A stretch of 6,766 nt of DNA from Alphaproteobacteria bacterium UBA6544 (GCA_002434595.1 DJKK01000048.1:1-6766); one strand, 5' to 3'; positions 1 through 5,703 are shown, numbered from the stretch's first letter. Notes: generated by a model not told the origin, from the letters alone. Made by a program: numbers and translations.

Positions 1-597
1 ACAGGCCGCACCGCGCTGCCGATCGCATGTCACGTCGGCTACTGGGAGCAATGCGACGCGCTGATCGAGACCGTTTACGATCGTCTCGGCCGGGTCGATA
101 TCTTGGTCAACAATGCCGGTTTGTCGCCGCTCTATCCATCGATTGCCGAGATTAGTGAGGAGCTTTATGACAAGGTCTTCGACATCAACGTGAAGGGACC
201 GTTCCGCCTGGCAACACAGGTGGCGACGCGGATGATGGAAGGCGACGGTGGATCGATAATAAACATCTCCAGCACCGGGTCGCTTCAACCGACCCGGCGT
301 GCCGCGACATATGGCATGGCGAAGTCAGCCCTCAATCAGATGACCGTGAACCTCGCCTACGAGTATGGCCCCAAGGTCCGTGTTAATTGCATTGCGCCAG
401 GACCCTTCGCCACCGATATCTCGAAAGCCTGGCCGGATACGCCGGAGTTCAATGCGCGTTGGGATCGCATGGCGATGAAGCGTGTTGGCCAGCCTGACGA
501 AATCGTCGGAGCGGCCCTCTATTTCGCGAGCGATGCGTCGAGCTATACGACCGGTGCCTTGCTGCGGGTGTGCGGCGGCTCGGATCCGATCATCTAA
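1..597 (+). CDS. SDR family NAD(P)-dependent oxidoreductase, 5'-truncated by window edge
   Basis: The reading frame is open from base 1 to a TAA at 595-597, so the N-terminus and the glycine-rich Rossmann motif lie outside the window. The 198 visible residues form the C-terminal part of a classical SDR. Visible elements are the NNAG motif (codons 37-40), the tetrad Asn in FDINVKG (codon 63), Ser91, and the catalytic pair Tyr104-x-x-x-Lys108 in YGMAK. Ser91 lies 13 residues before the Tyr, the usual spacing. A PGPFATDI segment and a TTGALLRVCGG tail follow. A TTG at 103 lies inside the ILVNNAG strand and cannot be the true start. Two details are unusual: CHVG near codons 11-14 where most SDRs have a DV, and Cys where the tail usually reads VDGG. 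As I recall, CHVG with LSPLYPS occurs in a subgroup of bacterial SDRs. It is expected to oxidise or reduce a hydroxyl/carbonyl group in the cytoplasm; the substrate is unknown. It is the first visible gene of a three-gene set, ending 12 nt before the next start. Confidence 0.93.
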   Translation, partial: TGRTALPIACHVGYWEQCDALIETVYDRLGRVDILVNNAGLSPLYPSIAEISEELYDKVFDINVKGPFRLATQVATRMMEGDGGSIINISSTGSLQPTRRAATYGMAKSALNQMTVNLAYEYGPKVRVNCIAPGPFATDISKAWPDTPEFNARWDRMAMKRVGQPDEIVGAALYFASDASSYTTGALLRVCGGSDPII

Positions 598-609
598 GGG
601 AGACGTTAA

Positions 610-1050
610 ATGTCTAACAGCGTCCTCAAAGCGATGAAGATCCAGTCACGGGTGGGTATTCCAATCGTCCGAGAATTGGAGAAGGAGATTGGGAAGGAGC
701 GAGCCCATGCCATCGTCGGAAAGGCGATTGCCGGCGCCTACGTCGATTACCGCAAGACGAAGAGATTTGAGGCGGATTCTCATCCGCGGGTCGAGCAGGA
801 GGTCGACAGCGGCTTTCCGGTGGAGCGCGAGGTTGTTGACAATTTCGACGAGACCCATGGCCACAACCTCGCCGGCTGTAAGTCCGCGGAATTTTTCCGC
901 CAGATTGGTGAGCCGGAGATCGGCGCACTGATGACCTGCGGTGTGGACTTTGCAGCGAAAGATCTGATTCGGCCAGAATGGGAATTTGGGCGTACGCAGA
1001 CGCGCATGAAAGGCGCCTCGCACTGCGACTTCCTCTGGCATAAGGGATGA
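610..1050 (+). CDS. L-2-amino-thiazoline-4-carboxylic acid (ATC) hydrolase family protein
   Basis: This 146-residue soluble protein has no signal peptide or membrane segment. The C-terminal half carries the family pattern: Cys90 followed by an aromatic/acidic helix (AEFFRQIGEPEIG), then LMTCGVDFA (Cys110, Asp113), WEFGRTQTRMKGA (residues 124-136) and a closing H-C-D-F (138-141). This matches what I know of the ATC hydrolase family, founded on the Pseudomonas enzyme that opens the thiazoline ring on the way to L-cysteine. Most family members have no assay, so the founding reaction should not be transferred. The N-terminus (about residues 15-50) looks helical, with E/K-rich stretches. The ATG is preceded by AAGGGAGA at 596-603, good Shine-Dalgarno spacing. 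The stop overlaps the next gene's ATG (ATGA, 1047-1050), implying translational coupling with the downstream SDR. Family assignment is fairly sure; the function is open. Confidence 0.8.
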   Translation: MSNSVLKAMKIQSRVGIPIVRELEKEIGKERAHAIVGKAIAGAYVDYRKTKRFEADSHPRVEQEVDSGFPVEREVVDNFDETHGHNLAGCKSAEFFRQIGEPEIGALMTCGVDFAAKDLIRPEWEFGRTQTRMKGASHCDFLWHKG

Positions 1051-1757
1051 GCGGCGAGCATCCCGTGGCCGTCGTTGCAGGTGTCGGCAGCGGCACGGGT
1101 GAAGCGCTGGTGCGTCGTTTTGCCAAGGGTGGCTACCGCGTCGCGATGATTGCGCGCAAGGCGGAACGCCTGGAACGCATTGCGGGCGATGTGGCGGACG
1201 CCGTCGGGTATCCGTGTGACATGGCGGATGCCGACGGCTTCCGCGACACGCTGAACAAGATCAAACAAGAGATGGGCTCGCCGAAGGTCGCTATCATGAA
1301 TGGCGCGCGGGCGGTGCGCGAGCGCTACGATAAAATCGACCCCCTAGAGTTCGAGAGCACCTTCCGGGTCAACGTTACCGCCCTATTGGTACTTGCACAG
1401 GAAACTTGTCCGGACATGATCGAGATGGGCGACTGTGCGCTCCTGGTAACCGGCAACACGGGCGCCTGGCGTGGTAAGCCTCATTTCACCGGCTTCGCGC
1501 CGTCGAAGTCGGCACAGCGTATTCTCGCGGAAGCATTAGCCCGCGACCTCGGGCCACAAGGCGTCCACGTTGCGTATATCACCATCGACGCTGCCATCGA
1601 TATCTGGTGGGTTCGGGAGCGTCGGGGCCCAGACTATCCACAGGATATGTTTGCGAAGCCGGCCGATATCGCGGGCGAATGCTTCCACGTTGCGCACCAA
1701 CCGAAATCTACCTGGTCCTTTAACGTAGAACTCCGGCCCTACAACGAACCTTGGTAG
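1047..1757 (+). CDS. Divergent SDR oxidoreductase (SDR_c10-like) with Phe replacing the catalytic Tyr
   Basis: This 236-residue protein starts with a Rossmann beta strand and a relaxed glycine motif, A11-G-V-G-S-G-T-G18, followed by a basic ARKAERL segment suggestive of NADP(H) preference. NGA at 85-87 replaces the classical NNAG, and the tetrad Asn is probably Asn109 in FRVNV. At the active site the motif is F150-A-P-S-K154, so Lys is kept but Tyr is replaced by Phe; Asn137/Thr138 lie where Ser is usual. From memory, subgroup 10 of the classical SDRs shares this loss of Tyr and the imperfect glycine motif, so it is a family trait rather than a mutation. The LGPQGVHVAYITID segment (168-181) is also typical. 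Catalysis by the normal Tyr mechanism is unlikely: it may use another proton donor, catalyse a different reaction, or bind cofactor or partner only. The ATG overlaps the upstream stop (ATGA). It ends 12 nt from the convergent hydratase gene. Confidence 0.88.
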   Translation: MSGEHPVAVVAGVGSGTGEALVRRFAKGGYRVAMIARKAERLERIAGDVADAVGYPCDMADADGFRDTLNKIKQEMGSPKVAIMNGARAVRERYDKIDPLEFESTFRVNVTALLVLAQETCPDMIEMGDCALLVTGNTGAWRGKPHFTGFAPSKSAQRILAEALARDLGPQGVHVAYITIDAAIDIWWVRERRGPDYPQDMFAKPADIAGECFHVAHQPKSTWSFNVELRPYNEPW

Positions 1758-1777
1758 GATCGCGCCGTCCTATTCAA
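1751..1777. other. Weak inverted repeat spanning both convergent stop codons
   Basis: TAGGA at 1755-1759 and TCCTA at 1768-1772 form a perfect 5-bp inverted repeat. With a wobble and one bulge it extends to TTG/CAA at the edges, around an 8-nt loop. It contains the stop codons of both converging genes. No T-tract follows on either strand, so it is not a canonical intrinsic terminator. It may slow polymerase or simply be fortuitous. Confidence 0.3.
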
Positions 1778-2555
1778 GATTGACGACGACCTCGCCAAAC
1801 GGCCCGAAATCGGCACGGTAGGTCTGTCCGTGCTCCGGCCGCAGCATGCCGGTCAGGGTGCCGGTACTGATCATCTGACTGGCCGTCAGGCCGATGCCGG
1901 TTCGTGACAACTCGTTGGCAAGCCATGTTAGTGGCACAATTGGGTGCTCCATCGCCGCTTTTGCGGTTCCGGAGCGTTTCTCGTAACCGTCGCAATAGAG
2001 GGTCACTACTTGTCCCGCGATATCCTTCTCCTCCCAGTTCTCGATGGCAGGACCAAAGATTAGTGTCGCGCTACCGGAGCCGTCGGCGAGGATTGCGGGC
2101 AATGGAGGAAAGTTCTCGTCATGGATAAACCGACATTCGGCAAGCTCGATTCCCGGATGCAGAGACGCAACGGCTTCGCTTACTTCTTCGAGGGAATAAG
2201 GTGTCTCTCGCGGCGGCAGGTCCGAACCGAGGCGCACCTGAAACTCCACCTCGGGAATCGGACTGCAGAGCGTTTCGAACTTGGAAGTTGCAGGCGACGG
2301 ACGGATATTGGGCGCGTAGACGCGGCCGTAAATTGGTTGGTCGGTCCGCAAGGCCTGTTGCATTTCCGTGTTGGTTGCCGCGATTTTCCATCCAGCGACT
2401 GTCCATCCGAGTTCCTCTTCTACCCGACGGGCGATATCGTAGGCGGTCTCCCGGTCAGGCGGAATCAGTTCGGGTTCGAGGCCACTACGCTGGCGCCCCT
2501 CGCGCCGCAAGCCGGCAAGGAGCTGGGCCAGTTCGATACGTTGAACCTCATCCAT
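1770..2555 (-). CDS. 2-keto-4-pentenoate hydratase/decarboxylase-like protein (MhpD-type, FAH superfamily)
   Basis: This 261-residue cytoplasmic enzyme matches the length and pattern of the MhpD/HpaH/4-oxalocrotonate decarboxylase group. Visible markers are GWKIAAT (55-61, conserved Lys57), the P-E-V-E-F segment with Glu102 and Glu104, Glu137 in PGIELAE (these three are likely divalent-metal ligands by analogy with MhpD), ADGSGS (158-162) and the late TGTLTGML (231-238). The family hydrates 2-hydroxy-2,4-dienoates or decarboxylates 2-oxo-3-enedioates in meta-cleavage pathways. No ring-cleavage dioxygenase, aldolase or acetaldehyde dehydrogenase is visible here, so a classical meta pathway is not supported; the substrate may be another 2-oxo or enol acid. 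The ATG at 2553-2555 lies 17 nt below the stop of the upstream LLM gene and has no clear Shine-Dalgarno, so it probably depends on read-through translation from that gene. It is the last gene of the minus-strand set. Confidence 0.85.
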   Translation of the reverse strand: MDEVQRIELAQLLAGLRREGRQRSGLEPELIPPDRETAYDIARRVEEELGWTVAGWKIAATNTEMQQALRTDQPIYGRVYAPNIRPSPATSKFETLCSPIPEVEFQVRLGSDLPPRETPYSLEEVSEAVASLHPGIELAECRFIHDENFPPLPAILADGSGSATLIFGPAIENWEEKDIAGQVVTLYCDGYEKRSGTAKAAMEHPIVPLTWLANELSRTGIGLTASQMISTGTLTGMLRPEHGQTYRADFGPFGEVVVNLE

Positions 2556-2572
2556 GAGGGTCGGTCAGTCGT

Positions 2573-3622
2573 TTAATCCCGCGGCGGATTAAGGCGCGCG
2601 AGTTCCGCCATCAAGTCGACCGCGGCGTCCTGCGCCGGGGCGATGGTGAAGTTGTTTGCACCCGAATCCTCCCATGCCCGGAAGCGCTCCTTGATGCGGG
2701 CCGGTGGTCCCATGAGGCCGCGGGAATCGATCCATTCGTCCGGCACCGTGGCGATCGCTTCTTCCTTGTTTCCGGCCAGATAGAGTTCCTGGATACGATC
2801 GGCCTCGTCCTTGTATCCGCGGCGGACGAACATGTCCTTGTGGAAGTTCTTGTCCTTGTGACCCATGCCGCCGATGTAGAGCGCCTCGCGCGGCTTTAGG
2901 CGGTCAATCGACGCCTTCACGTCCTCGTCCACATCGACAAAGATTCGGGCCATGACATCAAAGTTATCCCATCCCTTGCCGTTGCCGGCGCGCTTGAAGC
3001 CTTCCTCGAGCCACGGTTTGTACTCATCCATCGTGCCCGGCATGAAACCCAGCGGCAGCCAGCCATCGGCCACTTCGCCGGTCAGGCGAACCGTCGCTTC
3101 GTTTCCGGAGCCGATATAAATCGGAATGTCAGGGTTCATGTGCAAAATCGACTTCAATGGCTTGCCGACACCGAGCCCGCCTTCACCGCTGTAAGGGAGT
3201 TGCAACTGCTTGCCATCATGCGTCAGGCCTTCCTCGCGGCGCCAGATCTTGCGCATGATCTCGACATAGTCCTTGAGCCAGTAGTACGGCCGACCCCACG
3301 GCTGTCCATACCAGCCCTCGACGATCTGTGGACCCGAGACCCCGAGCCCCGCAATGGCACGTCCGCCACCGGCGAGAGCGTCGACCGTACCCATGCTCAT
3401 GGCGCAGTTGGCCGGGGTGCGTGCCGATACCTGGATGATGCCGGTACCGAGTTTTATCCGCTTGGTGATCGCTGCGAGATATGCCAAGGGCGTAATTGCG
3501 TCGGACCCGTAGGCCTCGGCCGTCCAGACGCTGTCGTAGCCGATTTTCTCCGCGTGGAGAATTCGGTCGACCGGCAAGTCCATGTGGGCGCCGGAGTATC
3601 CGATGGAGAGACCGAGTTTCAT
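2573..3622 (-). CDS. LLM class (luciferase-like) oxidoreductase, Rv3520c-type, F420- or FMN-dependent
   Basis: This 349-residue TIM-barrel protein of the bacterial luciferase-like superfamily opens with MKLGLSIGYSGA. It then shows GYDSVWTAEAYGSDAITPLA (28-47), IKLGTGIIQVSARTPA (56-71), the phosphate-binding-like GLGVSGPQIVEGWYGQPWGRP (92-112), IPIYIGSGNE (166-175) and VADGWLPLGF (184-193). These blocks closely match my memory of the Rv3520c-type subfamily named for a mycobacterial F420 protein. Members outside actinobacteria may use FMN instead, and the sequence does not settle this. Likely roles are oxygenation or hydride transfer on an organic or CoA-bound substrate; none is assigned. The start is well supported: GAGGAAGG lies at 3630-3637 just upstream of the ATG. 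It follows the MaoC gene after a 140-bp gap holding a hairpin repeat, and precedes the hydratase by 17 nt. Confidence 0.9.
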   Translation of the reverse strand: MKLGLSIGYSGAHMDLPVDRILHAEKIGYDSVWTAEAYGSDAITPLAYLAAITKRIKLGTGIIQVSARTPANCAMSMGTVDALAGGGRAIAGLGVSGPQIVEGWYGQPWGRPYYWLKDYVEIMRKIWRREEGLTHDGKQLQLPYSGEGGLGVGKPLKSILHMNPDIPIYIGSGNEATVRLTGEVADGWLPLGFMPGTMDEYKPWLEEGFKRAGNGKGWDNFDVMARIFVDVDEDVKASIDRLKPREALYIGGMGHKDKNFHKDMFVRRGYKDEADRIQELYLAGNKEEAIATVPDEWIDSRGLMGPPARIKERFRAWEDSGANNFTIAPAQDAAVDLMAELARLNPPRD

Positions 3623-3654
3623 GGGAATTCCTTCCTCGTCTCCGTTGTAATGAT

Positions 3655-3683
3655 TTCCCGGAGACGCGTCGCGTTATCCGGAA
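3655..3683. repeat. Hairpin repeat, copy 1 (TTCC..CCGGAA type) in the 140-bp MaoC-LLM gap
   Basis: Left arm 3655-3667 and right arm 3671-3683 pair over about 12 bp around a 3-nt loop, with one G-T wobble (3663/3675), a bulged A at 3676 and a bulged C near 3657. The core at 3664-3683 is identical at 18 of 20 positions to 5731-5750, the two differences falling at the loop. The element sits in the gap 3623-3762, in the leader of the Rv3520c-type LLM gene. The rest of that gap holds an AT-rich stretch (around 3693-3706) that might contain a promoter -10 region; I could not support a defined promoter. It could be a REP-like palindrome, an mRNA-stabilising or transcription-pausing hairpin, or a protein-binding site. 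Confidence 0.6.
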
Positions 3684-3762
3684 TCCAGATTAGCTAAAAT
3701 ATATCGTGTCCGAACTAGGTCCTGGCTCTCTGCATCGCGTTGGCCGGGAGGCGTAGGGCTGA

Positions 3763-4185
3763 CTACGAATCTATTTTTGCAGTCGCGTAGCCGCTGACCA
3801 CCGTCGAGCCTTCCTGGTTTGTCGTCTTGACCTCCAGGTCGACCAGCGCCTGGCCATCTTCGACACGTAAATCTGTCACGGTAGCGGTCGAGGTCAGGGT
3901 GTCGCCTGGCCAGACTTGGTTGGTAAAGCGGACACCAAACTTCGTCAGGCGGCCGTCGCCGACATAGTTCGTCAGCATCTTGCCGGTCAGACCCATAGTC
4001 AGCATGCCGTGGGCGAAGACACCCGGATAGCCCGCGACTTCCTTCGTATAGACATCGTCCGTGTGCAGCGGGTTGTAGTCACCTGACGCACCGGAATACA
4101 TCACTAGTTGCGTGCGGCTGAGATTGTCGATGACGACTTCGCTATGCTCGTCACCGGGTTTTAGGTCGCTCATGTTGAGTGCCAT
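3763..4185 (-). CDS. MaoC family (R)-specific enoyl-CoA hydratase/dehydratase, catalytic hot-dog subunit
   Basis: This 140-residue single hot-dog protein has the complete hydratase-2 motif at residues 30-43, Y-S-G-A-S-G-D-Y-N-P-L-H-T-D. Asp36 and His41 form the expected catalytic dyad that adds water across a trans-2-enoyl thioester, or removes it from a (3R)-hydroxyacyl thioester. AHGMLTMGLTG (58-68) and the late RFTNQVWPGDTL (86-97) are also typical. It lies 15 nt below the FAS1-like/MaoC-N gene, an arrangement like the mycobacterial HadA/HadB dehydratase heterodimer in which one subunit supplies the catalytic motif and the other the acyl pocket. A heterodimer is therefore inferred. The ATG at 4183-4185 has GGGAAGGAATTC upstream, with its Shine-Dalgarno overlapping the preceding gene's end; an in-frame Met5 is an alternative start with less support. 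The acyl substrate is unknown. Confidence 0.92.
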   Translation of the reverse strand: MALNMSDLKPGDEHSEVVIDNLSRTQLVMYSGASGDYNPLHTDDVYTKEVAGYPGVFAHGMLTMGLTGKMLTNYVGDGRLTKFGVRFTNQVWPGDTLTSTATVTDLRVEDGQALVDLEVKTTNQEGSTVVSGYATAKIDS

Positions 4186-4200
4186 TGTGAATTCCTTCCC

Positions 4201-4686
4201 TTAATCCTGCTCGACCGGTTTTTCGGTCTTCACACCGACGCCTCGCATTGTGAGAACGAGTTCGCCATTCTGATCGTGAAACTCGAAAATGGTTTCGGTG
4301 AATTTCAGCAGGCCGGCGCGCTTGCTCTGCTTCTCCCATGTATTTCCTGGTTTCGAGGTCATGGTGAGCTGGTCGCCAGGTTTCAGGTGGCGGTGATACT
4401 CATAATGCTGTTCGGCGTGCAGGCCACCTGTCGAGGGCGCTGGCTCGTCGAGACCGGTCGGGTTCTTACCGGAGCCGAACCATTTTTCACCGTTTCTCGG
4501 ACGTAGATGATAGTCCGGATCGAATTGCGATACCGCGCGACCAAAAGTCGGCGGGGCGATGATACTGCCAGTTTCGCTCTTGGCGGCGTAATCGGCGTCG
4601 CTGTAAATCGGGTTGTCGTCCAGTAGAGAGCGCGCAAACATCATGATATGCGACCCTTCGACCGGCATTTTTACTTCGTCGGCCAC
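4201..4686 (-). CDS. FAS1-like dehydratase / MaoC N-terminal-domain protein, presumed partner subunit of the MaoC hydratase
   Basis: This 161-residue hot-dog protein uses a GTG start at 4684-4686. GTG is chosen because AAGGAG (4694-4699) lies exactly 7 nt upstream and the protein then opens with a normal family N-terminus. The frame stays open 34 codons further up, but that extension is Arg/Cys-rich and unlike the family. Markers are LLDDNPIYSDADYA (21-34), IIAPPTFG (42-49), GLHAEQHYEYHRHLKPGD (88-105) and a late FEFHDQNGELVLTMRG strand pair (134-149). It lacks the G-D-x-N-P-x-H catalytic motif of its neighbour, as expected for the non-catalytic half of a HadA/HadB-like dehydratase. The two probably form one enzyme acting on an acyl-CoA or acyl-ACP. 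It is the first intact gene of the minus-strand set; a decayed CoA-transferase remnant lies upstream on the same strand. Confidence 0.88.
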   Translation of the reverse strand: MADEVKMPVEGSHIMMFARSLLDDNPIYSDADYAAKSETGSIIAPPTFGRAVSQFDPDYHLRPRNGEKWFGSGKNPTGLDEPAPSTGGLHAEQHYEYHRHLKPGDQLTMTSKPGNTWEKQSKRAGLLKFTETIFEFHDQNGELVLTMRGVGVKTEKPVEQD

Positions 4687-4693
4687 GGTATTT

Positions 4694-4699
4694 CTCCTT
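4694..4699 (-). promoter_or_regulatory. Ribosome binding site fixing the GTG start of the FAS1-like dehydratase
   Basis: AAGGAG on the minus strand is followed by a 7-nt spacer and then GTG at 4684-4686. It is the clearest Shine-Dalgarno in this part of the window and decides between the GTG and the longer open frame reaching 4788. Confidence 0.8.
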
Positions 4700-4882
4700 C
4701 GTAGTAAGCTCCATCGGCACGAAGTGAGGATGTGATTCGGGCAGCCTCGGTCAACCGGTCGCGAGAGGCAGGCCGGGTCCTGTAACAACCACCCTATTCA
4801 GCAAGCTGCCGGGCTGCATTATTATCGTGCCCGGGTGCCGCGAGGCTCTCTCACGTATGTCGGCCCTAGAGAGGTGCCGTTT

Positions 4883-5049
4883 GACCACTGTGGTTAACGC
4901 GGAGATGTCGCGCCAGTCTCCGCTGTCGACGGGTTCAACCCTGATACATCTGCGCCCTGTCGGGCCAGCAACCTGCCGCAGTAGGGGCCGGCGATGCCTT
5001 GGCTTAAGTCCAGAACCTTCAATTCCGCGAACTGTGCCTCATATCACAT
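4883..5049 (-). pseudogene. Decayed N-terminal fragment of a CaiB/BaiF family III CoA-transferase
   Basis: Read on the minus strand from an ATG at 5047-5049 with GGAGGTGAAG in front, the second codon is TGA (5044-5046). The frame then gives AELKVLDLSQGIAGPYCG followed by RLLARQGADV, the unmistakable opening of a family III CoA-transferase. Near 4945 the frame breaks: shifting by one base restores RVEPVDSGDWRDISALTTVV, the usual continuation (I-K-V-E-P..GDW), consistent with loss of a single base after the GADV codons. Beyond about 4883 similarity fades. Intact members are near 400 residues, so most of the gene is gone. Its strand and position just upstream of the FAS1-like/MaoC genes suggest it once headed that set and moved CoA onto the pathway acid. 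A sequencing error could explain one lesion, but not the stop, the shift and the missing body together. Confidence 0.75.
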
Positions 5050-5109
5050 CGCTTCACCTCCACGGAATCCATTGGGCAGGGGGCCGCTTTTAGGCGATAG
5101 CTTTTCATT

Positions 5110-5180
5110 TCCGGTGGTATGAGTAAATTCGCCGCAATCACCGGACCTAATGCCGTGCTCGGTTCGGCATTAGGTTTTTT
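5110..5180 (+). promoter_or_regulatory. Attenuator-like leader of the thioesterase gene with competing stem-loops
   Basis: Three pairings compete in the 5' leader. (a) TCCGGTG 5110-5116 with CACCGGA 5139-5145, a perfect 7 bp. (b) CCGGACC 5141-5147 with GGTTCGG 5161-5167, 7 bp including one G-U. (c) The terminator stem 5145-5155 with 5165-5175. Pairing b uses bases of both other stems, so forming a would free c and forming b would block c. That is the logic of an attenuator or riboswitch, but I recognise no known aptamer. The leader frame is open from an ATG at 5119 straight into the gene, so it is not a classical stop-ended leader peptide. Regulation is inferred, not shown. Confidence 0.4.
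5145..5180 (+). terminator. Strong rho-independent terminator, upstream of the thioesterase start
   Basis: A perfect 11-bp stem (ACCTAATGCCG 5145-5155, complement 5165-5175) encloses a 9-nt loop and runs directly into six T residues (5175-5180). No T-tract exists on the opposite strand, so it acts on plus-strand transcripts. There is no intact plus-strand gene just upstream, and only about 28 nt separate it from the thioesterase ATG, too little for a promoter plus leader. It is therefore either an attenuator of that gene or a relic of a lost upstream gene. Confidence 0.85.
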
Positions 5181-5208
5181 ATGTGACTTTAAATTAAAAG
5201 GACCTCCG

Positions 5209-5703
5209 ATGTTCGACACGACCCAAATTGCCGCACCGCTCGAAATCCATACTGAACGGGTCCGGCCGGAATGGATCGACCACAACGGACATATGAACGT
5301 CGCCTTCTATTTGATGGCGTTCGATGAGGCGGCGGGCGCGGTCGCTAAAGCTATCGGTTATACCAACGAATATCGGAAGGCGAATAACATTGGCACCTTT
5401 GTCGGCGATTATCACATCCGATACGTTCAGGAAGTGATGGAAGGGGACCTGTTGCGGTTCACCTATCGCATCATCGCGTGCGACGAGAAGCGGTATCACT
5501 ATTGGCAGGAGATGTATCACGCGGAGAAGGGCTACCTCGCGGCGGAAGCCGAGGCGATCACCCTCCACATCGATATGTCAATCCGCAAGGTCTCGCCGTT
5601 TCCAACGCAAATCTATGAGCGCATCCAGGCCATCTACGAAGCGCATAAGCACCTGCCAATGCCGGAGAATTTGGGCCGGCAAATCCAGGTGAAGCGGAAG
5701 TAG
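5209..5703 (+). CDS. Hot-dog acyl-CoA thioesterase (4HBT-like)
   Basis: This 164-residue single hot-dog domain belongs to the thioesterase group around 4-hydroxybenzoyl-CoA thioesterase and the betainyl-CoA thioesterase (CdhB-like) proteins. The signature is PEWIDHNGHMNVAFYLMAFDEA (20-41), with Asp24/Asn26/His28 at the usual active-site loop. FVGDYHIRYVQEVMEGD (64-80), the D-E-K-R-Y-H turn (92-97) and AEAEAITLHID (112-122) follow. It should hydrolyse an acyl-CoA to acid and free CoA in the cytoplasm. The start at 5209 is preferred because AAAAGG (5196-5201) precedes it at proper spacing and the family N-terminus begins there; an in-frame ATG at 5119 would translate through the terminator stem. 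It stands alone on its strand, divergent from the MaoC set and convergent with the second LLM gene. Its expression is probably gated by the leader terminator. The substrate is unassigned. Confidence 0.9.
   Translation: MFDTTQIAAPLEIHTERVRPEWIDHNGHMNVAFYLMAFDEAAGAVAKAIGYTNEYRKANNIGTFVGDYHIRYVQEVMEGDLLRFTYRIIACDEKRYHYWQEMYHAEKGYLAAEAEAITLHIDMSIRKVSPFPTQIYERIQAIYEAHKHLPMPENLGRQIQVKRK

Larger units (their letters stand above)
4687..5208. other. 522-bp region with no intact gene
   Basis: This gap separates the minus-strand MaoC set from the plus-strand thioesterase. The part at 4883-5049 is a recognisable CoA-transferase remnant on the minus strand. Positions 5110-5180 hold stem-loops including an intrinsic terminator, and 5196-5202 is the thioesterase Shine-Dalgarno. 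In 4700-4882 I see no gene: the minus-strand frame continuing from the remnant stays open to a TGA at 4751-4753 but does not resemble a known protein. Divergent promoters for both flanking transcripts should lie in this gap, but none can be pinned by eye. Confidence 0.7.

Noticed and set aside
103..105. TTG at 103 as the start of the first SDR
   Set aside because: It encodes Leu inside the ILVNNAG strand; the frame is open to base 1 with SDR-like sequence, so the gene begins outside the window.
626..1268. Minus-strand open frames opposite the ATC-hydrolase-family gene and the second SDR
   Set aside because: They lie fully antisense to well-supported genes, are rich in Arg/Ser/Pro and match no family.
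1960..1980. Third copy of the TTCCGGA..GCGTT hairpin repeat inside the hydratase gene
   Set aside because: Only a short TTCCGGAGCGTTTC similarity without the second arm; likely coding coincidence.
4687..4788. N-terminal extension of the FAS1-like dehydratase to 4788
   Set aside because: The extension is Cys/Arg-rich and unlike the family, while a GTG with an excellent Shine-Dalgarno begins the conserved N-terminus.
4827..5093. Plus-strand 88-codon open frame
   Set aside because: It is antisense to the CoA-transferase remnant and has low-complexity, Arg/Ser-rich composition with no recognisable motif.
5145..5180. Known riboswitch class in the thioesterase leader
   Set aside because: I compared by memory with fluoride and other short riboswitches and saw no matching conserved core; only stem competition is supported.
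5119..5208. In-frame upstream start of the thioesterase at 5119, adding 30 residues
   Set aside because: It would code through the terminator stem and T-tract, has only a weak Shine-Dalgarno, and the added residues do not fit the family.
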